Below are positions 1 through 28,166 of a stretch of DNA of 64,000 nucleotides, one piece after another. Below the pieces are notes generated by a model, which saw only the letters and a list, made by a program, of their open reading frames with translations, searched no databases and had not been told where the DNA came from. The stretch's first letter is position 1, and each line of letters opens with the position of its first letter. A program made the translations under genes and the position numbers. The stretch is from contig OX422192.1 of assembly GCA_949130485.1 (NCBI GenBank), positions 7,789,085 through 7,853,084 of the forward strand, read 5' to 3'. Origin of the DNA: Agelas oroides. Lineage: Eukaryota > Porifera > Demospongiae > Agelasida > Agelasidae.

Positions 1-582
1 CAAGAATTGAGCTAAAGGGTTATTAAATCTATTGCCTTGCACATTCACAAGAATTAAAGAGTTAAAGTTACTGCCTTGCATGTTCATAAAGGGTTAAAGT
101 TATTGCAAGTACATGCATATAAGAATATAGCAGAAGCTCTTAAAGGGTTAAATTTTTTGCCAGTGCATGTATGCAACATGATTGGTAGTTTGAAATCCTG
201 GACCAAATTTTGTCTGCTCAGGTAAGGTTTAGCAAACAAGACCATAAACTGCAGCTCACAATGTAAACTAGCTGGTTGCAAGTCTTAGCCATTGTTTACG
301 GGAGAGGCTGAGAACAAGAATGTGTTGATTTTCTCTCAGGTTTGGCCCTGATAACGGACAGCTACAGTCCAGGGGTGCTCTTAAGTGTAAGTGGAGAGTG
401 TGTCTTTCTTTGGAAAGTAGCATTGTGAGACAATTATTGTACTGTAATCTTCCAAAATCAGCCCACATTCAAGAATTTGCTAACTAAAGAGAATTAAGAT
501 GTTTTCAGGCGAAATAAAGTGAATCTAAAATGACAGAGGTGGGGGGTGAACATACACACATGTACATGTAGCCTCAATAAAT

Positions 583-715
583 AGATGTTTTGAGGCGAAA
601 ATAGGGGAAAGTGAAAAGGCCGGCAGTCGCCAGGAATTAAACCCAAGACACCTGGCTTGTGCAGCCAGCGCTCTGCCACTGAGCTATGACAACTGGACAA
701 CCACCAACCCTCACA
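583..715 (-). mobile_element. tRNA-derived SINE, copy 1
   Basis: On the minus strand: TAGCTCAGTGGCAGAGCGCT (A box of a tRNA), then GGGTTTAATTCCTGG (B box), then the tail GCCGGCCTTTTCACTTTCCC ending in TTTTGCCTC-like sequence. A second, 5'-shortened copy on the + strand (831-938) has GGTTCGATTCCCGG and the same tail. Tail only: 11408-11440 (+). Confidence 0.65.
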
Positions 716-830
716 ATCTTCTTTATGTATTGCACAGGTGGGACTGATTGCCTCAGTCGCACAACTGGCAGCCACTCAGTATGTGTCATCAGAACTCCGT
801 TAGGAGTCGACTGGAAAATTCTCTCCATCA

Positions 831-938
831 AGGTGCACTAACAAGGTGTCCTTGGTTCGATTCCCGGCAACTGCCGGCCTTTTCACTTTCCTCTATTTTT
901 GCTCTAAATTCTGTTAATGTGCTACGCATAAATAGGTA
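831..938 (+). mobile_element. tRNA-derived SINE, copy 2 (5' decayed)
   Basis: B-box GGTTCGATTCCCGG followed by CTGCCGGCCTTTTCACTTTC, as in copies 1 and 3. It converges with copy 1, separated by about 115 bp. Confidence 0.55.
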
Positions 939-1471
939 GACTTACTTTCAAGAGAGAAAAGCACCCTTTGCAACAACTTCCTTCATAAAAGGGGGGTGGG
1001 CCTATTTTCAGAGATTACATTGAGAGTCTGTTGAGGAGCTTCCTCTTCAAATAATCTTTTCTTTCAGAAGACCTATTTGGCTGCATTCCTTGCATCTCCA
1101 CTGTATGGAACTATGCAACCAAAGTCAACCCTCTAGGGCCAGATATACAACATCAAAGCAATGCTAAACCTCTTCCAGAAATACTGATTGACAGGTCTTC
1201 CAAGAAGCTTCTCAACTACACTTTGATTCGGAAGATAACCCTTGAACTTTATGTGTCACACACACACACTACTGGCACACATAACTGAAATGAACGAAAA
1301 CGATGTTTGAAGTGATCTAAATGTTATATGAACTAGAATATTTGCATGTGCAGTGGATGGGTGGATGTCTCACAGAACACCTGTAAATCAGCATTTCTGG
1401 AAGAGGTTTGGCATTGTTTTGATGTTGTGCATCTGCCCCTAGAGAGTGGCTTTGGTTGCATAGTTTATATA

Positions 1472-1867
1472 TACCGTATAGCCAGAAAATTTGATGGGGA
1501 ATTAAATTTGGTGATTTAGTGGTCGGGGTTGAAACCGCCAAATTAAAATCCGCTAATATTATTTCGTACACAACACGTCATAATGTAGTGCATGCAGTAG
1601 CGCTCTTGGCCCCGTCCAACGCCCCTCTACGTGAGCTGTACATGTATGTAGCTAGCTCGGCGCTGGCATGCTGCCAGTTTATCAAGGACTGTTGCCATCT
1701 CTCACTTGAGGTACATGAACAAAGCCATGGGTTCGCAAATTTACAAGAGATAAACGGACCTGAGACACCACCACCAAATTTAAGAAATTCCGCCGATATT
1801 TTTTTACGGTCGGTTTGGTACCAAACTGCCAAATTTAAAGACGGTCAATATTTCTGGCTATATGGTA
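1472..1867. mobile_element. TACCGTATAGCCAGAAA element
   Basis: TACCGTATAGCCAGAAAATT and the right end AATATTTCTGGCTATATGGTA are near complements 396 bp apart. CCGCCAAATTAAAATCCGC / GCCAAATTTAAAGACGG pairs lie inside. Both strands show unconserved ORFs (120 and 84 codons) that I treat as spurious. Confidence 0.65.
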
Positions 1868-2401
1868 TATATCCCACCTAGTATAGGTTTTTCCTGTGTA
1901 ACGTTAGCTTGCTGTGTTTTCTAGTACTTCAGTTATCATCTCAGCACTTTATGTACATGTCTCAACCTCCAGAAAGCCTTCTTTGACGAGCGCTGGATTC
2001 TGTTTCTGATCATTTGTAATGTTTGCACTGGTCTGTTTGTCTGGCTGGTAAGTTGAAGTGAACAACCAATCAGATTGGAGTCATTTTGTACACCTTGCTG
2101 TTGTGAAGGAAGAGATAGTGGCCATTGATAACTGAAGGACACTACAGATAGCTGACAGGCTGGCAGATCGGTAGCTATGTTATAAGAAGCAGGCAGCATG
2201 CTGTACTGGTTAACAACCCAGACTTACTGTTTTTTCGCTATGCTAAAAAGCAAAGTGTGTTGATGCATACAATTACGTGCTTGCATGTTATAGTTGTGGT
2301 ACGTATTGAATGATGGAGACAACAGGGTGAAGACTGTAGCGTAGCGGATCTCGAGTATTAGAGCAGCTAGCTACTGACTGGCATACAGTCAAACTCAACA
2401 T

Positions 2402-2605
2402 TGGAACTCTAGCCTTGTTTCCAGGCCTTCCCACCTCCAGTTTTTCATTGCTTGCAGTATGCACTACTTTTTTTAAATTTTTTTGCATACTGCAAGCAAT
2501 CAAAAACTCCAGAAAGCCTTCTTTGATGAGCGCTGGATTCTGTTTCTGATCATGGGGTGGGAAGGCAATCAAAATCTGGAGGTGGGAAGGCCTGGGAACA
2601 AGGCT
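2402..2605. mobile_element. TAGCCTTGTTTCCAGGCC element with inner duplication
   Basis: Left TAGCCTTGTTTCCAGGCCTT, right GAAGGCCTGGGAACAAGGCTA. Inside, TTGCTTGCAGTATGCA is mirrored. The CCAGAAAGCCTTCTTTGA(C/T)GAGCGC segment also occurs at 1971-2012, indicating another, decayed copy. Confidence 0.7.
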
Positions 2606-4681
2606 ATTGAAACTCAACAACGATACAATGATACAGCTCAGACAATGCACAATTGTTCTATTGTCTCTACTGAGCATGCGTACACATTGAATCATGCATG
2701 AATAGTAACACAATGGGTCAGTCATTATGCCACAAAGACTAGCCTTGTTTCTAGTCTTCACTCAGTGTCTGTTGCTTGCAATACAATATGTATACTTTCA
2801 AACCACAATTGATGAACACTGCATGAGTAGAGAATAAGGTGATGAAAGCTAGTTTGTTTGTTGCCATATGTATCCCATTATCATAGAACTTGCACCAGCA
2901 ACTCAATTTGATATCCCGAATGGAGACGACCTATTTTGATATGTCTGGAAGACCAGCTTACAACAAGAAGAGGTGAGCATGTAGAAAGGATTCAGTTGTG
3001 ACTATGTTCATATTAGCTCAACCGCAGTAGCATCATTGACCACCTCAATGGCCCTGCACCAGGTAACAGCAAGTACTTTCAAAATCAGTGGCTTCGGTAC
3101 CAGGCGGCTTGACATTAAGTCTTAATATACCCAGCTTACCAGAAGAAGAGGTGAGCATGTAGCCTTGTTGCCCGGCTCAATAGCATACCCAAACCTGACC
3201 TCACCTGGGTGTGGACCCAGGTGTCAGCATGCTACTGTGAGTGTGCAGTGTGAAGGGGGGAGCCAAATAACAGAGTGATGAGTGGCTCCATGTTTATTCA
3301 CCAAGTTCGGTGACAAAGTTCTTAAAACAAAGGGGAAAATTTGTATATTTGAAATTGAAATGCTTCATACGTTGGATACCGCTGTATAGTTTCAACTAGA
3401 GTCTTATTATCTGAATTTTCAAGATTTAATTTGGGGGGCATGTCTCTGGCCCCTATCCATCATTCGTTGGCTACCTTGCTACTTGGGCCCAGGCATCCTA
3501 GCTACAACTCCCCTCCCCCTCCCCCACCACACATACACACACACATTGCCATTGTATACTGCGGAAAAGCAGAAAGAGCATAGTAGCAGCTTATGCATCA
3601 TCAGAAATACAAATAGCAATAAACAAACTCCTAGCTAGAAACCTTTCAACTTACATCTCTATTCAGGGAGGGTTTTAGCTACACAACACTGCCCCACCTC
3701 ACCCTACTGTATACTGCAACAAAAGGGGCAAATTATTTATAGTCAGCATGCATCATTAGACATACATGTAGCAGCGAACAAACTCTTAGTATAATGACCC
3801 TTCAACGTGTATCTCTATCCAGGGAGAGAAGACCATTAACTTTCACCACACGGCTAAAGCTCATCCAACTTTTCTTCACAAACTACCCAAAATGGTTTCA
3901 CATCAACGACCCCTCTCAGTCATATCCAGCTTCATTCACTGTCTAGAAATGAATATCTAGTATAGAACAAAATTGTGTTTATGACGGATGATTACATCAT
4001 GATCTCCTATCCAATCATGTACAATTATATCATGGCTGTAATAAAGATTTAGTACGTACAGTTACCAACCTGCATGGCAGGCTAATTTCCCAGCCAGATG
4101 ACAGTGGACATCACAAGCAACAAACATGCAGTTACACTGGCAGAAGGTTAGTTGTTTGTGTGCTGAAGATTTTATATTGAAACTGCAGTCACTGCCATTG
4201 ATCAAATTGCTCCATCTACATGGCCATATGTATACGGAGGCAACAATATATGAGGATCGATGTGCATGCATCTATATAGGCCAATTGAGACGTGGTTCAT
4301 TGATTGTTCATGCATACTGGTGTCTTCACAGATAGCTATGAAGGTACTAAAACACGTACGTGCACCTGGTCCTCCCTATAGCTAGCTGTTCATGCATGCA
4401 TATATAGCTATATACTAGGGTGCCACATTGTATTTATACACATCACATGACAGGTATATAGACCATGCAAGCATGAATTGCAGAGTTTGCATTGGTGTGC
4501 TCAAAAAACCAGCAGATGCTTCACTAGTGCTACACCTACCAATAGTTTCAGATTTCACCAGTAACGGCTGTGGGGTTAAGGCAATACTAGAAATGGCTTT
4601 ATAATGCTCCATGTCAACATACGGAGGTTTACTACTACAAAATAATAAGCATGTATCATTTTGTGGCAAACAATGCCCAGT
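2606..4681. other. Gene-free interval before the sulfatase
   Basis: No conserved exon found. A pair of partial duplicates (2953-2982 and 3129-3158) share CAGCTTAC(A/C)A..AAGAAGAGGTGAGCATGTAG. A second pair at 3583-3660 and 3735-3820 shares GC(A/T)T(A/G)TGCATCAT(C/T)AGA and CTCTATCCAGGGAG(A/G)G words. Probably old duplicated intergenic DNA. Confidence 0.35.
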
Positions 4682-7036
4682 TCACTGGCAGCTCTGCCCT
4701 TTGCATCGTATCTGTGTGTGTAGAAACTCGTGCAATTCGTTCACAAGCTCCTTGTCTTCTTCTTCGGTTCCATAAAGGTTTGTCATCTGGTACGGATCCT
4801 TTGCAATATTAAACAGTTCGTACTCAAGAGGATTATCGAATGTTACGACATCTTCACCATCGTAGAACTCTGCATAGAGGTAGTTGTGAGTTGAGTTCAG
4901 CAGACGAGCTCCAATGTAAGTGCTATTGGGCATGTCAATATAGTGGCCATAACGTATTACATCACCAAGACTCCAATACTCCAGCATGTGCTTGTCTTTC
5001 CAGGTAGCCATCCTCTGCGGTTCTTTCAGCGTTAGGAGTTTGGCAAAACTCCTTCCATCCATAGTATCGAGAGGCTTTCCTCCCGCAAGTGTTAGCAACG
5101 TTGGAGACACATCCACCATTCCGGCTACAAAATCAAACGAAGATTTCACGGGGATTCCCGGTCCTGCAATGTAAAAAGGCACTCGGATGTCGTGCTCATA
5201 AGGCTGGAGTTTACAGCTTGGTAGACGAAGCTGTCCCAGTTGAAAGCCGTGATCACTTGTCCAAACAAAGTAGGTGTTGTCCAGCTGGTTATACTTTTGG
5301 AGCAGCTCTACTACAGACTTTGTTATGTCATCAACCGAAAGAAGAGTTCTCCATCGGTTCTGAAAGAGCTCATCCACTTCTTGCCCTTGTTTTGTGGTTA
5401 TCGGTGGCTGCATACGTATCACATAGTGGTGATCGAGGGCCGAGTAGTTGTAGTTGGGTGTGCGTGGAGCTGTACCATTAGAAAACTCACTTTCATACCA
5501 TGGAGCTGGGGTAGCAGGAACGTGTGGCGCATGAGGAGCAATGTATGCAAAGAAAGGCTTGCTACTCTTCAAGGAGTTTTCGACAAATTCCACGGTTGCA
5601 TTCCCAATAACAGATGTCAGATAGTCCTTTGGAGTGGTTCCAGTTTTGTAGATTTCACCATTACGAGTGAATACATTCTGGTAGTAGTGATTGTCATCGC
5701 ACATTGCAAGGTAGTCATCAAATCCAGGCAACGGCTGCATACTGCCACGGCAATAAGGAGTCATTCCATTTGGATTCAGTAGTTTTCCAAACATACCTGT
5801 GCTATAGCCTAGTGCTTTCATGTGAACACCAATCGTACTCTGTTCAAAGGCTGTATTTGTCACGTTCATGTGCATACAGCTGTGACCATGGGTAATGTGC
5901 CAGTTGTGAGGGTAGTTTCCACTAAGTAGTGTGGTTCGTGAGGGACAACAGACAGGCGTGTTGACAAAAAAGTTATTCAGGACTGCCCCTCTGCCCTAAT
6001 TAAGGAAAAGCAATAATGACACATTACAACATTTTTTTGAATTTGTATAACCTTAATGCGCCTATCAATGTTATGCCCCACTACCCCCCCTATTGGGCAG
6101 TTGATGGGGATTATAAATGAGGGGTTGACTGAAGCAGTGCCCCAATAGTCGGGAATCTGATTACCTCCGACTGCATAGTTAAGTTGTATTTGTCAATCCC
6201 CCAGTAATCGCCCATCTTTTTTGAAGGGGATTTGATTATAGGGTCTGCCCACTATAGGGGCAATTGGTGCTTTAATTAGTCAAGTCCCCACCTTGGCCCA
6301 CTATAGCCTGATTTGGGGGTGTGTGGCATAACATTGATAGGTGCATAAGAATGAGAACCACGCCATCGATTCAACAATATTACAGCAGATTTTAAATTCT
6401 GCTCTCTGGTTGCCTCACACGGTTGATGCTCTTGCAATCAGATGCTTCAAGAACCCATCAGCAGTCATACACTAGCTCTTAGTAGGTGCCTTGGACTATT
6501 AACATAGTGGTGATCTTGCTACTGGTATTCAAGGCGGTGGCTATATACCACAGTTGCAATTATGGCCAATATGGGATTATGTTCTACATGCTCATAAAGC
6601 ATCATTTAATACTGGAGAGGAGCCTGCAACGGGTACCCTTCTCTCTCCTGACCTGATTTTCCGAAGTGACTTGCAAACGATGGACTAAAAAGTGGATTTC
6701 CATTAATAGCAGAACGTTAGCATCCGTAAGCTATACAGTGATTTATGGTTAGGGTGGGGTTAGGGTTGGGTTAGGGCTGGTATAAATACCGTATAGCATA
6801 CGGATGCTAACGTTCTGTCGTTAACGGCTTGTCTAAAGTGTCTGTGTAGTTACTACACTGTGTTCAAGAGTTACCTGCAACAAGGTTTTCGTGAAGACCA
6901 TCGGTGTTGTCCCGCCGAGCAAGAGGTCCTGGTCATCAGTGAGCAGTAGCACAACATTAGCAGGGCCGCTGCTACCGTAAACGCACACCAGCAGACTCGC
7001 CGCTACCAGCACCGAGGCCAACCACCTCACGGCCAT
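4682..7036 (-). CDS. GNS: N-acetylglucosamine-6-sulfatase (lysosomal sulfatase)
   Basis: Two exons: 6875-7036 and 4682-5995, joined in phase 0 (donor gtaactc, acceptor ttaattag), about 491 aa; human GNS is 552. The family removes 6-sulfate from N-acetylglucosamine during lysosomal breakdown of heparan and keratan sulfate. Seen in sequence: a signal-peptide-like start (MAVRWLASVLVAASLLVC); the metal-binding stretch NVVLLLTDDQD just after it; the sulfatase signature CCPSR at the start of exon 2, whose second Cys would be converted to formylglycine; then FGKLLN, APHAPH and TSDHGFQLGQ, all expected active-site blocks. An upstream in-frame ATG at 7066 would add 10 residues and bury the signal peptide, so 7036 is preferred. 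The C-terminus stops at RCKGQSCQ, earlier than in human GNS. The 0.88-kb intron holds two inverted-repeat elements. PRMT5 lies 0.38 kb upstream on the same strand. Confidence 0.9.
6057..6345. mobile_element. MITE-like inverted-repeat element in the GNS intron
   Basis: The ends are complementary (TGCGCCTATCAATGTTATGCC at left, its complement ending near 6345). The interior is about 290 bp with C- and G-runs and no ORF. It is a probable non-autonomous DNA transposon; no second copy was noticed in the window. Confidence 0.6.
6710..6817. repeat. Short inverted repeat with telomere-like core
   Basis: CAGAACGTTAGCATCCGTA at the left is mirrored by the complement ending at 6817. The core at about 6748-6777 carries four TTAGGG units separated by single or double bases. 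It lies in the GNS intron close to the exon 1 donor. Confidence 0.55.
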
Positions 7037-7419
7037 GGCAGTACAAACTTCTGAAGCCACACCCACTCCACAATTTGCATGCCAGGAAGGCCTTAAGGGT
7101 GAGCTTGCAACGCATCACATGACTTTTTAGTCATTGATTTGCATTCCTGAGCCAATAAGCACACAGCATTGATTCTGCTTCTTGGTTGATTTTTTGTTTA
7201 GGAAACACATCAGTTCAATATTTACTGACTAACGATTTTTGTGTGCATGAACTTGTCCTGTAGTCAAGCATCCCAAGGTGGATCACTTTAACCATAGGGT
7301 CTGGAAGGGTTTTCTGCAATGCCATAATTATTGAATGAAGCAATCAAGAATGATCTTTGCAGTGCAGATAAATACATGAAATTTCCATGAATACAATGTA
7401 CAAGTGAACACAAGAGAAT

Positions 7420-24003
<16,584 letters not shown>

Positions 24004-24371
24004 GTTATGAGTGCACAAAGCACTGGCAACTGGAGTCCTACACTCACAGACTTATTCTCAACCACGTGGGTAAGTGTCCCGGGCCCCATGCGTCTGGAAC
24101 AGAACCGAAACCGAAGCCTGATGGAGCGCTCTATATGGAGCTGCATCGTTGATTTTGACAGTTGAGTTCTGGTGGGTACCGATAAACGCAACTTGAATTG
24201 GTAAGATTTCTTACAGGGTAAGTATTGGGTGACGAAAGGAAGGGGGCTTACAAGCCAAATGCGCTTAGTCTCGCGGCCCAGACTGTGAGAGTCTGGCCTG
24301 CGAGACTAAAATGCGCTACCTACACGTGCACCACACGGAAATTCGACTAAGTTTAGCTGTTTCTCGGCAAC
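24004..24371. promoter_or_regulatory. Candidate bidirectional promoter between PRMT5 and JARID2-like gene
   Basis: The PRMT5 start codon (24003, -) is 368 bp from the first plausible ATG on the + strand (24372). The interval has several CpG dinucleotides, no clear TATA box, and a small hairpin at 24267-24309 with TAGTCTCGC...GCGAGACTA ends. Divergent gene start is inferred; transcription starts are not visible. Confidence 0.35.
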
Positions 24372-24398
24372 ATGGACAATACGGTAGTAGCATCTGAG
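24372..24398 (+). CDS. Possible first coding exon of the JARID2-like gene
   Basis: AACATGG start context, nine codons (MDNTVVASE), then a GTAATG donor. The phase (0) fits the acceptor at 29546/29547, giving VVASEDEVVGMLHEEE. The intron would be 5.1 kb. Donor strength is poor and no homology supports nine residues, so this is a suggestion only. Confidence 0.25.
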
Positions 24399-24473
24399 GT
24401 AATGGAGCGTTCCAACCACCCCCTAGATCCTCAGTGTGCCAGATGGGATGTGCCAATTTTTTTTATACCAAGG

Positions 24474-24740
24474 GGTAGTCACTTATATGTCCCGTGTAGA
24501 AGCGTTCAAAATTGAATCAAGCGATCAAAGCCCTTTTTGGGGCCTGATCAAGGGATCAAGGTGGCCTCCAAGCTGCTAAAATCAACTGATCAAGAACGTG
24601 TGGGTACAATTTGACCTTTGACCCTTGAAAATCAAGAGCCTTGGAAGGGACCGATCAAGCACACTTTTTGCCGATCAAGCATTTTAATCATGGTCGCAAA
24701 CGCTTCAACAGGCGACATGTAAGTGACTACCCCTTGTATA
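24474..24740. mobile_element. TATACCAAGGGGTAGTCACTTA MITE
   Basis: TATACCAAGGGGTAGTCACT and its complement at 24721-24740 bound a 267-bp non-coding element. The interior repeats GATCAAG words several times (GCGATCAAAG, GGATCAAGG, CCGATCAAGC). Confidence 0.65.
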
Positions 24741-24747
24741 CCCTAAG

Positions 24748-25490
24748 GTCCCAATAATTTCGTTGATTATTAGCTTCTCATCAGCTGCCCGCATGAATTT
24801 TCTGTGATAGAATTCATCACCCTTATTTACATTTTTGCATACTTACAAGACCACTCCAAATGAGACTATAGTTTCCCGTCCTCCGCCCGCCCCCTCCGGA
24901 GTCTACTGCGCCGTTTGACCATTATGGCCATTATTATTCTAAATATCCGAAATATTTCAAAATTATCTGAATGTCATCAACGTACAACATGCACTAGTAC
25001 GCTGTACTGTAGACTCATGTAAAAGCAGGCATTGCGCCAACGTTGCCCGATTCAGTGGAACGCTAATAGTGTGAATGCGTTCGACAGCTCCAGGATGCGG
25101 ACATTCCGACGCAGTTAGATTTTATTTCGCACGAATTTATAATGAGATTCATAGTAATGGTTAATGGTAATAGACCGCCCGCCCGCGTGTGAAATCACAG
25201 AAGTCCGGATGGGAAACTATAGTCCCATTTGGAGTGGCCCAATGTACAAATGAACCAGATAAGCGTAAATGATGAACGTAACGCTAACATACGTGTCTGT
25301 CTACTGCACAGCATCCAAAAGAATCCTACAATGCTACGATATAACAAACACTGATCCTCCTGGCATCATGTTTGTCGAGTTTTTTCGTGAGAAATATCGG
25401 CTGGCTATCATAATGGTAATACCCGCCTACCCTCTCACTGTGTGCAGGTAAGGCACCTGATGAGAAACAAAAAATCAACGAATTGGGTCC
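24748..25490. mobile_element. CCCAAT(A)ATTTCGTTGATT element split by a nested insertion
   Basis: Its outer ends match the 22581-22912 element, but the copy is interrupted by another inverted-repeat element at 24851-25237 (CCACTCCAAATGAGACTATA ends). Removing the insert leaves a length close to the intact copy. Confidence 0.6.
24851..25237. mobile_element. CCACTCCAAATG(A/G)GACTATAGTTTCCC MITE (nested)
   Basis: CCACTCCAAATGAGACTATA at the left is complementary to TATAGTCCCATTTGGAGTGG at the right. GC-rich subterminal CCGCCCGCCC segments also pair. Inserted inside the element at 24748-25490. Confidence 0.65.
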
Positions 25491-25610
25491 TAATGTTTAA
25501 TATGAACTTACGGTATACCGTAATTCACTTTATTTCGTTGTAAAAATATTTTCGTACACAGAAAACGTACGAAAATTTTTTACGCGAATATATTTTACAA
25601 TGAAAATTTC

Positions 25611-25790
25611 TCAGACGTTGGTTGGCTCGCTGCTACACACAAGCACTTCCCCAATTGCTGCTGCCCATATATCCTTGTATACGTGGTAGCCTCTAACACA
25701 ACAAGCCATCTCCTTTTCACAAGCCATCTCTTCGGCACGTGGTGTGATCTCCTCAATTAATGCCCACCACATGCGACTTGCAAAATTATT
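25611..25790 (-). pseudogene. Fragment resembling a HIRAN-like protein
   Basis: The minus-strand frame reads through WWALIEEITPRAEEMACEKE and then GYHVYKDIWAAAIGEVLVC, ending in EPTN, resembling the start of HIRAN-like domains often scattered in invertebrate genomes. Only about 60 residues are present. The expected continuation (alternating RYAVAV-type strand) is missing, because the sequence runs into AAAATTT-rich repeat DNA on both sides. It is probably a gene fragment carried by, or trapped between, mobile elements. Confidence 0.35.
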
Positions 25791-26222
25791 TTCGTTCAAT
25801 TTGGTCTGTGCAAAAAAATTTTTACGCAAATATTTTTTTGACGAAAATTTACTAGATGAGAAAAATGCGAATTATGGTAGTACAACATGGTGTACATAAC
25901 CAGGTGGTTACAAATGTGTACACGACAAAATTTTACGTGATGAATCAGAACTGATAACAAATTTGCTGTACATTGAAACGCAGTGAAACATTTGGGCAAC
26001 AGGACTTATACAGAACTGTAAAGTGGATCTGTATCAGTTATGCAGGTCTGTATCAGTTCTTCAAGAACAGCCGTAGGACTTGTTATTCATACTGATCTGA
26101 CACAGGTATGTGTGTACTGATCTAATACTGTTTTGATGCTACTGCAGTACTGATGAAAATACATCCACAACAGAACATTTGGGTAATGGAACTGTATCAG
26201 GTACTAGACCACACCCTCTCAC

Positions 26223-26398
26223 ATGAGGAAATGGTCTGGTATTCTCTACTGTCACTCCTGACCCTATTAAAACAGGCAGATCCACAGCCTTTTTCACCGC
26301 ACAAATTTCATCAATGTTTGCTGGTAACCCAGTACCTTGGCCCGTAATAATCACATCATCGCTGAGAAAAAAGTCAGCAGCTCTGGCCATATTTGTAG
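26223..26398 (-). CDS. Isolated exon of a BtpA/SgcQ-family protein
   Basis: One 58-codon exon with acceptor GTATTAG and a possible donor CAT|GTGAGA. It reads ARAADFFLSDDVIITGQGTG, then LPANIDEICAVKKAVDLPV, LIGSGVTVEN. This is the conserved C-terminal half of BtpA-family (alpha/beta)8-barrel proteins (GxPAD...VKEA...PVLVGSGVTxEN). No other exon of the family was found within several kb on either side. The right-hand residues (RPFPH) come from sequence shared with a MITE end (compare 14282-14310 and 33375-33400). It could be a dispersed exon of a larger unseen gene, or a relic cut by a transposon. It lies in the putative first intron of the JARID2-like gene, on the opposite strand. Confidence 0.5.
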
Positions 26399-26554
26399 CT
26401 AATACATGTTTGAATATAGTAAATTTTTATTCTGACAAATTGGACTTTTTATTCTGCAGTAATCATGCTTCGACCAATCAGAAGAGCAAGACAAAGGGCT
26501 GTGCAGGTATCCATGGCAACCCATTGGCATGACTGTACATTCCTGATGTTTTTT

Positions 26555-26619
26555 AGCCTCGTTCCCAGGGCTCTCTCCTCCCCCCATTCTTGAGGAGAGA
26601 GCCCTGGGAACGAGGCTAT
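26555..26619. mobile_element. Minimal hairpin of the TAGCCTCGTTCCCAGG family
   Basis: TAGCCTCGTTCCCAGGGCTC, then CTCTCCTC, is mirrored almost perfectly, with only about 10 bp of loop. This is the shortest clean copy of the family. Confidence 0.8.
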
Positions 26620-28166
26620 ATGTTTTTCACATTGAAATAATTGTGGTACTTTTCCATGTAAATAGCTTATGGTGTCTAGTTAAAGATCTGCACATCTGGT
26701 AATACATGCAGAATGATCAAACTGAGTAAAAGATTCTGGTGAAGTTCCAGAATTTACAGCTATCATTTGCCATGTACTATAGACACCATTTTGCATGCCT
26801 TAACAATTTTACTGGCTTACTAATTACTGAATTACCAATTGGCTGTCATTAATTAATGTTGGGAGTATGTGAAAATTCATGGAACTTTGGTGAGAAATGT
26901 TTTTGACTTGTTGCTCACAATGCTGTAAAAGACAGATGTAAAAAGAAAGGATTCCTGTTGATAACTATCATTTCATTGACACATACGGTGTCACATGTAT
27001 CTAGCTATAGCCGACACTGTGATTCAAAGGCATTTCTTACTGAACATTTGTTCAAAGTTGCAGCTGTTCTTGAAATGACCTCAAAAACAACGATTCAAAT
27101 GTCTGGTATACATGTACCAAGTCAAGTTTCTTGGGCTAGTTTGTAACGTTGTGCTGTTGGTAGTTGCATGAGTTCTTACAAGTCTCAGCAAAGTGTGAAG
27201 TGACACTATTGTAGTTAATACAATTCATGTACAATAGTGGTGAAGTGTTTTCTATTCACTTTCATATCGCACAGGTTTTCCAAGAGCATTGACAACTATA
27301 ATAGAAAGCTTGCTGACACCTCAATAGATGCTCTAATCATCATGCTTGGGGACACTGAACGGACTCATTTTTTCACTTTGTGGTTCTAGTTATTCAGCCA
27401 ACACCCATGCAGCTAGAAAAACAATATTATCTGAACTGTCTCAAGTTCAGCCACAAATTCCACATGGTACTACCCACTTACAGTAAGATAACCCACAAGT
27501 TTATGTATGTTGTGATAAGTCCTGTATGGGGGTGGTGTTGCTTGTTATAACAAATACTCTATTTATTATGCAAACACCACCCAATTCCTGGAAAATTGCT
27601 GTTTCTACAAAATGCCGCCCATTCCAGGAAACATCCCAAAAATTTAACACCCAAAACAGATAACACCTTTTTGTTGCAAGATTCAGTGCATTTATTATAT
27701 TCATTCTATGGGAATACTGCTGTTTTTGTAAATCACTCCACACCTTAGTATATCTATCCAACATAATATATGTTGCAGCTCCTTTGGTTGCAGTTGAGGC
27801 ATTCACCTGCTGGTAGTATGCAGAATTTTGCCTGCATTTTTGCATGGTCTATGACACAAGGTCAAAATGTTTTCACTTTCTACACTTTTCACAATTCAAT
27901 TGAAAACCAACTCAGTCTCAGTAGAATTTTTAAAAAATGTAACACTGAGCTTCTTACACCATTTGCAAATAACTGAAATAAGCTTGATGTTTATGAATAG
28001 TGATTGCAGTGTTCTTAGTGTACCTGTTATCTCAGCAGGTGTGGTATACACTGCTCTGTGGATTAGTTAATTATTCCCTAACTTGACAAACCTGTGTGGA
28101 ATATTTATGTACACACTGGTACATTACATACATACTGTATAGCTGTATTCTTTGTTTCATATATAT

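Noticed and set aside
640..710. Functional tRNA gene
   Set aside because: A and B boxes are present but the sequence runs into a SINE tail repeated elsewhere, and the acceptor stem does not close convincingly.
2288..2761. 157-codon minus-strand ORF
   Set aside because: Lies over a TAGCCTTGTTTCCAGGCC element; the LVPRPS...GRPGNKA-type residues are translated MITE ends that recur at other copies.
2921..2973. Short ATG exon (METTYFDMSGRPAYNKK) with GTGAGC donor
   Set aside because: No continuation; part of the sequence is duplicated at 3129-3158, suggesting non-coding duplication.
5240..5782. 180-codon + strand ORF
   Set aside because: Antisense shadow of GNS exon 2.
27501..27845. 114-codon minus-strand ORF
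   Set aside because: No domain and no splice or start context; A+T-rich intergenic sequence.
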